Source: JAQVPN01 sp036170435
GTDB lineage: Bacteria > Patescibacteriota > Gracilibacteria > BD1-5 > UBA6164
Direction: 5' to 3'
DNA length: 19,291 bases
NCBI GenBank assembly: GCA_036170435.1
Contig: JAVHPF010000022.1
Span: 1 to 19,291, forward strand
The first letter of the stretch is position 1. Each line of letters begins with the position of its first letter. The position numbers and the translations under genes were made by a program. The notes beneath the pieces are model-generated. The model was not told the origin of the DNA. It worked only from the letters and a program-made list of their open reading frames with translations, and did no database searches. Shown here in pieces: positions 9,546-16,926 of the stretch.

Positions 9546-9614
9546 CTATTTATCTTTTATACTTTCATAAGTATCAAAATAGACTTATGAAAAATTCACT
9601 TTAAGGAGTAGAAG
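9546..9614 (+). promoter_or_regulatory. Structured leader with pseudoknot and Shine-Dalgarno (copy 2)
   Basis: Same architecture as 9184-9247 with changed pairs. Stem 1 is TTTTATAC (9555-9562) with GTATcAAAA (9571-9579). The loop TTTCAT (9563-9568) pairs with ATGAAA (9587-9592). A simple 9-bp inverted repeat, TTTCATAAG (9563-9571) with CTTATGAAA (9584-9592), is an alternative fold. The joining segment TAGACTT matches TAGACT in copy 1. AAGGAG (9603-9608) is six bases before ATG at 9615. Confidence 0.6.
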
Positions 9615-9824
9615 ATGTTAAACATAACGGTAGATGATGTAAGTGGTTTACAATCTTGGGAAAAGGAAGCTTTACTAAAAACATTGCTAGCAGATGTAAA
9701 AATGAACTTTAAAACAGCTGACTTAGTAATGGGTCTTTATGTAGATGCTAAGATATACAATGGAAATCCAGAAAAATGTATTGTAGATCAAAGAATTACG
9801 AAATTTGTTAATTATGATAATTAA
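9615..9824 (+). CDS. Small soluble protein (cassette gene 2)
   Basis: 69 residues, stop TAA. Soluble, probably alpha/beta: a short N-terminal strand, a helix around WEKEALLKTLLADVKMNF, then a strand-like stretch ending KFVNYDN, with one Cys at about 55. No family is recognised. The start is fixed by a strong AAGGAG. Its few glycines are GGN only and its single Trp is TGG, so it would read the same in the standard code. It shares promoter, leader and terminator with the membrane protein gene 143 bases upstream, but the two proteins show no similarity. The pair may be co-regulated or may act together; this is inference from layout. Confidence 0.75.
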   Translation: MLNITVDDVSGLQSWEKEALLKTLLADVKMNFKTADLVMGLYVDAKIYNGNPEKCIVDQRITKFVNYDN

Positions 9825-9842
9825 ATAACAAATCTTTGTTAT
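9825..9842 (+). repeat. Perfect inverted repeat directly after cassette gene 2
   Basis: ATAACAAA (9825-9832) and TTTGTTAT (9835-9842) separated by two bases begin right after the stop codon. It may be a 3' hairpin or a protein-binding palindrome. The bases from 9843 to about 9930, before the terminator, hold no gene that I can see. Confidence 0.6.
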
Positions 9843-9931
9843 ACAAGCATTAATTCAAGATTATTAAGTTCATACCAAATGTTCCTTGTTCACCTGAAGT
9901 TGAAAATCTTCTCGTAAACAAGTAAACTCTT

Positions 9932-9953
9932 GCCCGCATTAGCGGGCTTTTTT
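9932..9953 (+). terminator. Terminator of cassette gene 2
   Basis: GCCCGC (9932-9937) and GCGGGC (9942-9947) with a four-base loop, then TTTTTT. It lies 107 bases after the stop codon, and it also lies downstream of the pncB 3' end on the other strand. Confidence 0.9.
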
Positions 9954-9966
9954 ATTTCCCAAAAAT
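9933..9966 (+). repeat. 34-bp direct repeat, copy 2 (terminator plus tail)
   Basis: Matches 9475-9508 except for one base in the hairpin loop. The copies are 458 bases apart, which is the length of the second cassette unit. Confidence 0.9.
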
Positions 9967-9969
9967 TCT

Positions 9970-11451
9970 CTAAGCACTCATAAATCTTTCTCTTACTTCT
10001 TCTCTAATTCTGTTTGTTTCTTCATCTCTTTTTGTTATCAAATTAGCATATTTAAAAGTTTCATTTACTCTTATTCTAGATGCTTCAATATTATCTAAAA
10101 TATTTTTATCGTAAATTTCTCAGTTTTCGTAGATTGGTTTTAATAATCTTTCTCCAAATTTCATAGTTCTGTCTTGTACTATATATCTGGCATCAGCTCT
10201 AATTTCTACATTTAAATCTCAAGGAATTGCTTCTTTTATAGCATCATTTGATAATTTTCCTGTATATACTTCTCCTTCTTTTGTAAGCTTATATCAAGCA
10301 GAAACTTCATCTCTTGTCTTATTTTTTGTTACAAGTAATCATCCAAGTCCGTAAACTACAAATTTTTCTGGTTCTAATCCGGCTTCTCTTAATTTAGTTT
10401 CTATTTCAAATATTTTTTCTTTAAAGCTTATATCTGCAATAACTATTTTATCCTTGTTTGGATCTGTAAATCCATTTTCTTTTTGTTTTGTCAAAGCATA
10501 AATAGCTTGCTCTAAAATATCTCAGCTATCAAGTCTCATATTTATTACTTTGGCAGTAAATCTATGTTTTTTCTTTTGTTCTATAATTTTATCAATTCAT
10601 CTAATTGAATCTACTAAATCTACAAGTAAAGCAACTCTATCCATTTTTTCTATAGCATTATCAAATGCTTCATCTTCTGTATTATAGGCTGCTAAGTATC
10701 TATGAGCTGTAGTTCAAGCTGATAATACTTTAGATAGAGCTAAAACAGCTGTATCATTTGATGTAAATTTTAATCATCCTCCCACATAAAGAGCTTCAAT
10801 TGCATCAATATGTGCTTCTTCATTTATAGCTGCTCTTTTACCAAATTCTACAACTCTTCATTCTCACAAGAAATTTACTATTTCGTGAATATCAGTTGCC
10901 ACAGTAGTTTGGTAAAATACTCTTAAGAAAAGTGGTTCATAAATTGCTGCAAGTTCTGCTGGTCCTGTAATGCTAATAATTGGTTCTCCAGGTTTCATTA
11001 CAGTTCCGTCAGCTACTGCTCTTACCTGAATTGGTAAAAATCCATTATTTTCATCTATCACTTTTTGCCACATAGCTTTATCAAAATATGAATTTCCTCC
11101 TTTTTCTTTTTGATTTGCATAAAAATCTCGCGCAAAATCAAGTTCATTTTGAGTAATTGGCATTGATAGGATATCGTCTACTATTTTTTTTATCCCATAA
11201 ACTACATTATAAAATCCATTTGAAGATTTTCTAAGAGTCATAGTATAAGTCTCTATAGTATTTTTCTTTTCTTCACTTTTCAAGTGAGTCATTGTTCTAT
11301 TATAAGTATCAGTAGAAATAATTTTATTTTTTTTCGCTATATCTTTTCTAATTTTAAGATCTTGTATTTGTTCAAAATCCTCAAAATTAATTTCAGGAAA
11401 AGCAAAATGTTTTTGCCTATATTCCCTTTCAAAGTTTATTGATGCTGTCAT
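9970..11451 (-). CDS. pncB: Nicotinate phosphoribosyltransferase
   Basis: 493 residues under code 25, stop TAG. It makes nicotinate mononucleotide from nicotinate and PRPP with ATP in the Preiss-Handler route. Signatures: STDTYNRTM near 46-54, EFGKRAA near 202-208, SAGTTAHRY near 244-252 with the probable phospho-acceptor His250, RLDSGD at 306-311, and GGLLVTKNK followed by AGYKLTKEG. The length matches long NAPRT forms. I place the start at 11451 (MTASINFERE). An in-frame ATG at 11547 would add 32 residues encoded by a palindromic repeat, which is unlikely. The substrate (nicotinate, not nicotinamide) is supported by the adjacent nicotinamidase gene. The nadE gene follows on the same strand, 842 bases away across the inserted cassettes. 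Confidence 0.93.
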
Positions 11452-11472
11452 AAGTTGTATTTTGTTAAGAAT

Positions 11473-11575
11473 AATCCCCCGGCTTTCAGCCACCCCCTTT
11501 GGGAAAGGGGGATTTATTTGTATTTCAATATTATCTCCCTTTTTCAAAGGGAGTACCCGCAGGGGGAGGGATTTT
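11473..11575. repeat. Palindromic repeat element, copy 1
   Basis: GC-rich nested palindrome in an AT-rich background. It starts AATCCCCCGGCTTTCAGCCA, has an inner hairpin CCCCCTTT/AAAGGGGG, a second hairpin CTCCCTTT/AAAGGGAG and an imperfect outer arm ending AGGGGGAGGGATTTT. Its first 27 bases recur at 17714. It lies between pncA and pncB and is apparently non-coding. Confidence 0.85.
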
Positions 11576-11589
11576 GTTACTAATTTATT

Positions 11590-12213
11590 TTAAGTTATAA
11601 TCCTCGCTCCCATTTCTTTCATTTTCATAATAGCATCTGATCAATCCCGAGGATTTACGTTTACTGCTTTTATTCAAGATGTATGTAATTTCACTTCATA
11701 TCCTTTTTCAAGTGCATCTTTTACTGTATAAAAATCACAGTATTCTGTTGCAAGTCCAACAATATTCAGTATTTTTACATTATTTGCTTTTAGTATTTCA
11801 TCTAGATTTCTTGATGGCATTCCATTTATAAATTCTCTTCCTCCAAAAGATGAATAAGAATCAATATTTTCTTCAAATCATTTGAAAACCTTATGGCTAA
11901 CTAGATGTTTTTCAAAACCTTGCATAAAATCAGCTCCCCAAGTATCAGCTATACAGTGATCTGGCCATTTCATTTCACCATCAATAATTTCAAATGGATT
12001 TTTATCGAAACTTGAAGCAAATGAAATATGATTTTTAGGATGCCAATCTTGGCTAGTTATTACAAATTCTCGTTTATTTTTTGCTACTCTCATGATGGAA
12101 TTTATATAATCTAGTAGAGTTTCTCCACCATTCACATATAGTGCTCCATTTTTATCTGCAAAATCGTTTTGATAGTCTACTACTATCACAGCTTCCCTGT
12201 CTTTTGTATTCAT
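11590..12213 (-). CDS. pncA: Nicotinamidase
   Basis: 207 residues under code 25, stop TAA. Isochorismatase-fold amidase that converts nicotinamide to nicotinate and ammonia. The catalytic triad is visible: Asp13 in VVDYQNDF, Lys111 in VFKGFEENIDSYSSF, and Cys159 in GLATEYC. Metal ligands are Asp56 and His58 in SQDWHPKNH, with WPDHC at 83-87 also conserved. The length is normal. It is the first gene of the NAD salvage group and has a good promoter at 12374-12401. The mRNA leader of about 150 bases contains two operator-like palindromes. The pncB gene follows after a palindromic repeat. Confidence 0.95.
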
Positions 12214-12243
12214 AGTCTTGCTTAGATTATAAAATAATATATT

Positions 12244-12260
12244 AATGTATTTATTACACT
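12244..12260. promoter_or_regulatory. Operator-like palindrome, second copy
   Basis: AATGT-N7-ACACT, one mismatch from the perfect copy at 12354-12370 and with a similar AT-rich core, in the untranslated leader of pncA. Confidence 0.4.
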
Positions 12261-12353
12261 TACTTGATTTTAAAAAAATATTAGAAAATATTTATATCTG
12301 AAATTAGTTTATTATTTATTGATATTAAATTCTTATTTCTTTTAAAAACTTAT

Positions 12354-12370
12354 AGTGTCTTATTTACACT
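12354..12370. promoter_or_regulatory. Operator-like palindrome at the pncA transcription start
   Basis: Perfect AGTGT-N7-ACACT, beginning three bases downstream of the -10 box on the minus strand, so a bound protein would block transcription. It is a candidate site for an NAD-responsive repressor. No regulator gene of that type is visible in the window. Confidence 0.5.
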
Positions 12371-12373
12371 TGT

Positions 12374-12401
12374 ATTATATTTTTTAGATAATATTTGTCA
12401 A
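12374..12401 (-). promoter_or_regulatory. Promoter of pncA
   Basis: Minus-strand TTGACA (12401-12396), a 16-base spacer and TATAAT (12379-12374), a consensus sigma-70-type site. It leaves a leader of about 150 bases before the ATG at 12213. Confidence 0.75.
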
Positions 12402-12420
12402 AAGAAATTTCAAAAAAAAT

Positions 12421-12447
12421 AAAAAGCCTTTTACTAAAGGCTTTTTT
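12421..12447 (-). terminator. Terminator overlapping the end of the YqeG-like gene
   Basis: An 11-bp stem AAAAAGCCTTT/AAAGGCTTTTT with a four-base loop, followed on the minus strand by a T-rich run. The stop codon of the gene (12434-12436) lies in the loop/stem, so the terminator is partly coding. Confidence 0.85.
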
Positions 12448-13042
12448 CTTGAACTAAATGTTTATTATTTCTTTTTCTTATAATATTATCGACTCTGTCT
12501 CTCATCATTATTTGAATAATTCTTGCTAAACTCTTATTTTTTTCTAATGCTTGAATTGGTTTTACTTTTATAAAATCAATTCAAGCTTCTATGGCACCAC
12601 CATCAGTGATAAAATTATCTCCTATCATTAGTACTTTATCAGCTTCTAGTCATAATACCTCTAAACATTCTTCAAATCATCTTTTATCTGGTTTAGCATA
12701 AAGTGATGTAATTATTTGTATTCATAATTTCTCTAATTCTTCATATCTAGTAGTTTTTTTCATATTAGAATGAACTACAATTTGCCAGCCCATTGCAACT
12801 AATTCCTTTATAATATTAAGATTTTCTGGTAAAATATTTCCATGATGCGGAGCAATACAATCATCAATATCTAGAATTATTCATTTTTTTCAAATACTTC
12901 TTAATTCATCAAAATCAATTTCACTGAATATATCAACAAAATTAAAACTATCTATATGTTTATTTGCAAAAAATAGATTAAAAGTATGTGTTATTTTTGC
13001 CATAGTTGGTCATTCTCTAGATATATCATTTTTTATTTTCAT
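12434..13042 (-). CDS. YqeG-like HAD-superfamily phosphatase
   Basis: 202 residues under code 25. Class IIIA HAD phosphatase motifs: motif I LDIDDCIAP (57-65, nucleophile Asp58 and Asp60), motif II VVHSN (89-93), motif III Lys in YAKPDKRGF (Lys117), and motif IV MIGDNFITDGGAIEAG (139-154). The KP and GDxxxTDGxxA pattern matches the YqeG/phosphatidylglycerophosphate phosphatase group, though motif I has DCIA rather than NTL. The N-terminal 45 residues are helical. The C-terminus is basic (RDRVDNIIRKRNNKH). The substrate is not certain: PG phosphate is the family precedent, not a reading from this sequence. It follows the HTH-like unknown after 25 bases, so is probably co-transcribed with it. 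Confidence 0.85.
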
Positions 13043-13067
13043 CTTTTATTTTTAAATTAAATTTTTT

Positions 13068-13688
13068 TTACAAAATATCTTTGTATTTCAAATATAAATC
13101 ACAAATTTTATCAAATACTTTTCCCTCAAAATAATCTGAATCAATTTCATTTATTTCTAAATATTTTTCTTTATCTAAAAATAAATTTCTAAGAATTTCT
13201 TTTGCTCTAGTTTTACCAAAGTTCTCTCATTTTATTATTTTGGCTCAAGCCATCATACTTAATGTATCATCACCATTATGACCACTATATTTTCAAATTT
13301 CCAAATTACTTATATAACTATAATCCTTTAAAAATAACAAAACTGGTGAAATATCTTCAACAATAGTTTTATTTAAAGCATCTTCACGTAAAATTATATC
13401 TATTTCTTTTTTTAACCAATATTTAGATTGTCATATTTTGATAGAAGGATTTGGTAATCTACCTTTATTTACCCTATAATGAATATCATTTTTTTTTGAT
13501 TCTGGAAGATTTAATAGTATTAACAAATCATCTGTACTATAAAATGATTTATGATTTCTATTATAAAAAGTCAGTGACATTATTTTAAAAACCTTAGTTG
13601 AAACTTTATTTTTTTCACTCTGAATTAAAGTATATTCATCTTTAATTCTTAAAATTTCTAATTCATCTTCTAATTTTAAAGCTCCCAT
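13068..13688 (-). CDS. Hypothetical protein with HTH-like segment
   Basis: 206 residues under code 25, stop TAA. Not assigned to a family. Residues about 50-95 (STDDLLILLNLPES, then DIHYRVNKGRLPNPSIKIGQSKYWLKKEID) resemble the winged helix of excisionase or MerR-like proteins, where a helix is followed by a G-R-L-P turn and a K-x-W-x-K-x-E-I strand-helix. The second half has AGAKIIKGENFGKTRAKEIL, another basic helix. There is no signal peptide. A clear promoter lies 31 bases upstream, and the YqeG-like gene follows. A DNA-binding role is an inference from the weak motif only. Confidence 0.75.
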
Positions 13689-13718
13689 AAATATTTTTTA
13701 TTTTTTAATTAAGACTCT

Positions 13719-13746
13719 TTTATATTCATTTCTAGTATTTTGTCAA
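13719..13746 (-). promoter_or_regulatory. Promoter of the HTH-like gene
   Basis: Minus-strand TTGACA (13746-13741), a 16-base spacer and TATAAA (13724-13719). Its -35 box overlaps the T run of the preceding ppk2 terminator. Confidence 0.75.
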
Positions 13747-13774
13747 AAAAAGATCCTCCGAAAAATCGGAGGAT
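13745..13774 (-). terminator. Terminator of ppk2
   Basis: A 9-bp stem ATCCTCCGA/TCGGAGGAT (13753-13761 with 13766-13774) with a four-base loop, starting directly after the stop codon and followed by C and seven Ts on the minus strand. Confidence 0.92.
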
Positions 13775-14605
13775 TTAGTGTGGGAAAATCCCATCTATTG
13801 GACCATCTGCTTCCATAAGTTCAATTTCACGTGAACCAGAAACGCAAATATCCATATCAAGTTTGAAATTGAGTTTTTCATTTCGTCCATCGTATTCAAT
13901 GGAGTTAAGAATCAATTTCATTGCATTTAATCGAGCCAAATGTTTATCATCAGCGCGAATAACATGCCAAGGAGTTAGTGTTGTATTTGTCTTTTTCAAC
14001 ATTTTATACTTCACTTTTGTAAATTCATCCCAGAGATCTTGAGCCTGCAAATCAATTTCTGACAATTTCCATTGTTTCAAAGGATTTGTTTTTCTTTTTT
14101 CGAAACGTGCAGCTTGTTCTTCTTTACTTACTGAAAAATAAAGTTTTATGAGAATAGTAGAACCATCCTCAATAAGCATTTTTTCGAATTTTGGAACTTG
14201 CTTCATAAAATGAACATATTCCTCATTTGTACAAAAACCAAATACTGGTTCAACAAGAGCTCTACTATACCAACTTCGGTCGAAAAGAACAATTTCTCCT
14301 GTTGCAGGGAAATGAGGAGTAAATCTCCAAAAATAATCCCGCTTTTTATCGTGATCTGATGGCGCACCAAGTGCAACAACACGAGTGTGTTTATTGTTTT
14401 GATGTTCAGAAATACGCTTGATTGCACCTCCTTTACCCGCAGCATCACGACCTTCAAACAAAATAATCATCTTCTTCCCTACTTTTTCAAGATATTTCTG
14501 AAGTTTAATAAGTTCTGCCTGAAATGGTTTAAGCTCTTCGATTTGATAAGCCTCTTGTAAAGCCTTCTTTTCAAATTCTTTTTTAGTTAATTTTGAATTT
14601 AACAT
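13775..14605 (-). CDS. ppk2: Polyphosphate kinase 2 (PPK2 family)
   Basis: 276 residues, complete in either genetic code, stop TAA. PPK2 enzymes move phosphate between polyphosphate and nucleotides, commonly phosphorylating ADP or GDP. Signatures: the Walker A motif FEGRDAAGKGGAIKRI (about 50-65), the LGAPSDHDKKRDYFWRF segment (about 79-95), and the Walker B region LFDRSWYSRALVEPVFGF (about 107-124), then the lid-like FSVSKEEQAARFEKRKTNPLKQWKLSEID. It lacks a second tandem PPK2 domain. AAGGA lies 8 bases before the ATG. All 13 glycines are GGN and none is TGA, and base composition is less AT-rich than its neighbours, which points to relatively recent transfer from a standard-code bacterium. 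It has its own promoter and terminator. Confidence 0.95.
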   Translation of the reverse strand: MLNSKLTKKEFEKKALQEAYQIEELKPFQAELIKLQKYLEKVGKKMIILFEGRDAAGKGGAIKRISEHQNNKHTRVVALGAPSDHDKKRDYFWRFTPHFPATGEIVLFDRSWYSRALVEPVFGFCTNEEYVHFMKQVPKFEKMLIEDGSTILIKLYFSVSKEEQAARFEKRKTNPLKQWKLSEIDLQAQDLWDEFTKVKYKMLKKTNTTLTPWHVIRADDKHLARLNAMKLILNSIEYDGRNEKLNFKLDMDICVSGSREIELMEADGPIDGIFPH

Positions 14606-14634
14606 CCCAGTTCCTTTTTGTTTTTATTTTGTTT

Positions 14635-14662
14635 TTTATACTTAAATATTTAAATAAGTCAA
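14635..14662 (-). promoter_or_regulatory. Promoter of ppk2
   Basis: Minus-strand TTGACT (14662-14657), a 16-base spacer and TATAAA (14640-14635), 29 bases before the start at 14605. It is back-to-back with the yebC promoter. Confidence 0.7.
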
Positions 14663-14692
14663 TGTTTTATTATTTATCTAAAAATGAAAAAC

Positions 14693-14720
14693 TTGAAAAA
14701 ATCTCTAAAATAACTAATAT
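14693..14720 (+). promoter_or_regulatory. Promoter of yebC
   Basis: TTGAAA at 14693-14698, a 16-base spacer and TAATAT at 14715-14720, 31 bases before the yebC ATG. Weaker boxes but the same spacing as elsewhere in the window. Confidence 0.5.
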
Positions 14721-14751
14721 AGCAAAAATTAATACTTAAATAAAAAATATT

Positions 14752-15522
14752 ATGTGAAGAGGTCCAGTTTTAGAAAAGAAAAAAGGTTTAGTTAATGCTG
14801 CAAAATGAAAAGTTTTTGCTATACATGCGAAACTTATATCTCTGGCTGCTCAATCAGGATGAGATCCAAATATGAATCCTCATTTATATGAAGCTATAGA
14901 AAAAGCGAAAGCATCAAATGTACCAAATGAAAATATAGAAAGAGCTATCAAAAAATGAACTTGAGAAGATAAAACTGGTATTCAGCTTATAGAAGCAAAT
15001 TATGAATGATATGGTCCAGGGTGAGTTGCAATTATAGTAAGTACAATTACAGATAACAAAAACAGAACAGCTTCAGATATTAGACATATTTTTTCTAAAT
15101 TTGGTTGAAATATGTGAGAACCTGGAAGTGTTTCTTTTATATTCTCGAAAATGTGAGTTATATATGTTAATTTATCAAAATATAATAAGGAAGAATTAGA
15201 AGAATTAGTTTTAGAAACTGAAGCAACAGATATGCTTGAAGAAGCAAATTATCTGAAAATCATTACAGAAATGACTGATTTAAAGAAAACTAAAGATTTC
15301 CTAGAATCAAAAAATATAGAATTAGAATCAGCTAAAGTAGATTATATTTACTCAACTGCCGCAAATGTAACTGATTTTGAACAAGCTTTAAAACTTACAA
15401 AAATGCTTGATTCTTTTGAAGAATCTGATGATACTGAAGCAGTTCATTGTAATGCTATAATTGATGAAGAACTTCAAACAAAAGTTTATGATTTCATAGA
15501 AAAAAATACATTTAAATTTTAA
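14752..15522 (+). CDS. yebC: YebC/TACO1 family protein
   Basis: 256 residues under code 25. The family works on translation, with proposed roles at ribosomes stalled on proline stretches or as a transcription regulator. It starts MGRGPVLEKKKGLVNAAKGK, corresponding to the usual GHSKW-start domain, followed by AIHAKLISLAAQSGGDPNMNPHL, AIEKAKASNVPNENIERAIKKG, the EGYGPGGVAIIV core, and RTASDIRHIFSKFGGNMGEPGSVSF. Many of these glycines are TGA. The length is normal (about 240-250 in most bacteria). A standard-code reading would leave only the last 96 residues from an internal Met. A secreted peptidase gene follows after three bases, so the two are translationally close. Confidence 0.96.
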
Positions 15523-15525
15523 TAT

Positions 15526-16860
15526 ATGTTTAAAAAAATATTTTTCTATATATTATTTTTTAGTTTTTTTCTTCGAGAAGCTAATGCTAAAGAAAATATA
15601 ATAAAAAATGATAAATTAGAAATAATAAATTATAAAAATAGTGAACAAAAAATAAGAGATTTAATTCAAAATAAATCTCTTTATTTTGAATCTAACTCAT
15701 GAGTAGTAAATTGTGATAATGACAAATGTATACTTGATAGTTCTTGAATTTATGATTGAATTATAAAAATAAATACAAAATTAGGAGAAAAAATTCTAAA
15801 AACAGATTATTATACCGTAAATAAATACCATCAAATAGCCGACTCTATAGTATTTAGAAAAAATAGAAATATAACAAAAGATATAGAAGTTATTTATTCT
15901 TATGTAAAATTAGATTTAAAAGCTAAAGAATATTTAAAAAACTGAACTATTTACATTACGTCAAATAGGTGAGAAATAAAGTGTCAAAATGAAGTTTGTT
16001 TTATAGATACTGAAAATCTACTTTTTTGAGATATAAGTGTTAAAATAAAATCCGGAAACAATACATTAAAAGAAATAGTTTTTAATATAAAAAAATTTGA
16101 TGATAATTTAGATATTTCTGATAAATTTACATATAAAAGACTACAAAAATATGATTTGAGTTGCGAAATTAGTGCTGCTTCTGATATCATCTCAGCAATA
16201 AAATGAGAAAAAATAGAGGAAGATGAACTAATAGAAAAAGTCAGTAAAAGTAGTTTTTTTGATAAAAAACCTATTTCTTTCAACTGACAAAGACTTTGGT
16301 GAAATCCAAATGATTGATTTGTTTGAAAAATTAATAATGCTTTGCAAAATAATTATACTTGATATTGAGTACTTGAAAAACCAATAGCCTTATTGTACAA
16401 TAACTATTGATTAGAAACTAAAATAATAAATAAATATTATTATAATTCTAAGTATAAACAAACTGAACATTTAAGAGAATTATTAATTGAATTGAATAAA
16501 TGAAATTTTGTACAATTATGGTGAGATTATACAACTAATCCAGATGAAGAAGATTGAACTAAAAAAACTGTTAAACAAGATGATGTTGATAAATGATTAT
16601 CGGGAATAAATTATTCAAAAAATTGGAACAAAAACAGAAATATTTCTTGGAATTTTATGAGAGATTCAAAACTTTATGAATATGTTTGATTAAGTTGAGA
16701 ACATGCTTTTTATTTGTTATGATATGAGTGAGCATTAGAAAACCCAAGTAAAATAATAGTTTGGGATACTCTTACTTGAAAACATAAATATTCTCTAAAA
16801 GAATGGATGAGAAAATGGAATCTAATGCAAAATAGAAGTTTAGTTATATATTCAAAATAG
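15526..16860 (+). CDS. Secreted C39-like cysteine peptidase with N-terminal repeats
   Basis: 444 residues under code 25, stop TAG. Residues 1-21 are a signal peptide (MFKK, a Phe-rich core, cleavage probably after ANA), so it is exported. Residues about 53-190 hold two similar units 90 residues apart, each with a C-x4-C pair (Cys63/Cys68 and Cys153/Cys158) in the context SN-G-V/I-x-C, likely disulfides in beta-sandwich units. The C-terminal part is a peptidase C39-like domain: Cys213 in DLSCEISAASDII, His393 in SGEHAFYLLGY, Asp414 in IVWDTLTG with the trailing YSLKEWMRKW. No ABC-transporter part follows, so it is not a bacteriocin exporter peptidase. It likely cleaves an external or cell-wall-associated target; the substrate is unknown. 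Confidence 0.82.
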
Positions 16861-16926
16861 AAAAAATTTTGATATATGAACAAAATAAGTAAAATGAAGA
16901 AAATTTTATTATTTCACTAAAAGATA

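Noticed and set aside
9843..9931. A third cassette ORF or small RNA after the soluble-protein gene
   Set aside because: No start with the AAGGAG leader and no open frame of note; it is more simply a 3' untranslated region before the terminator.
11452..11547. N-terminal extension of PncB from an ATG at 11547
   Set aside because: The extra 32 residues are encoded by a palindromic repeat; the internal ATG at 11449-11451 gives a normal length.
15526..16860. Bacteriocin-processing ABC transporter
   Set aside because: The C39-like domain has a signal peptide and no membrane or ATP-binding part follows.
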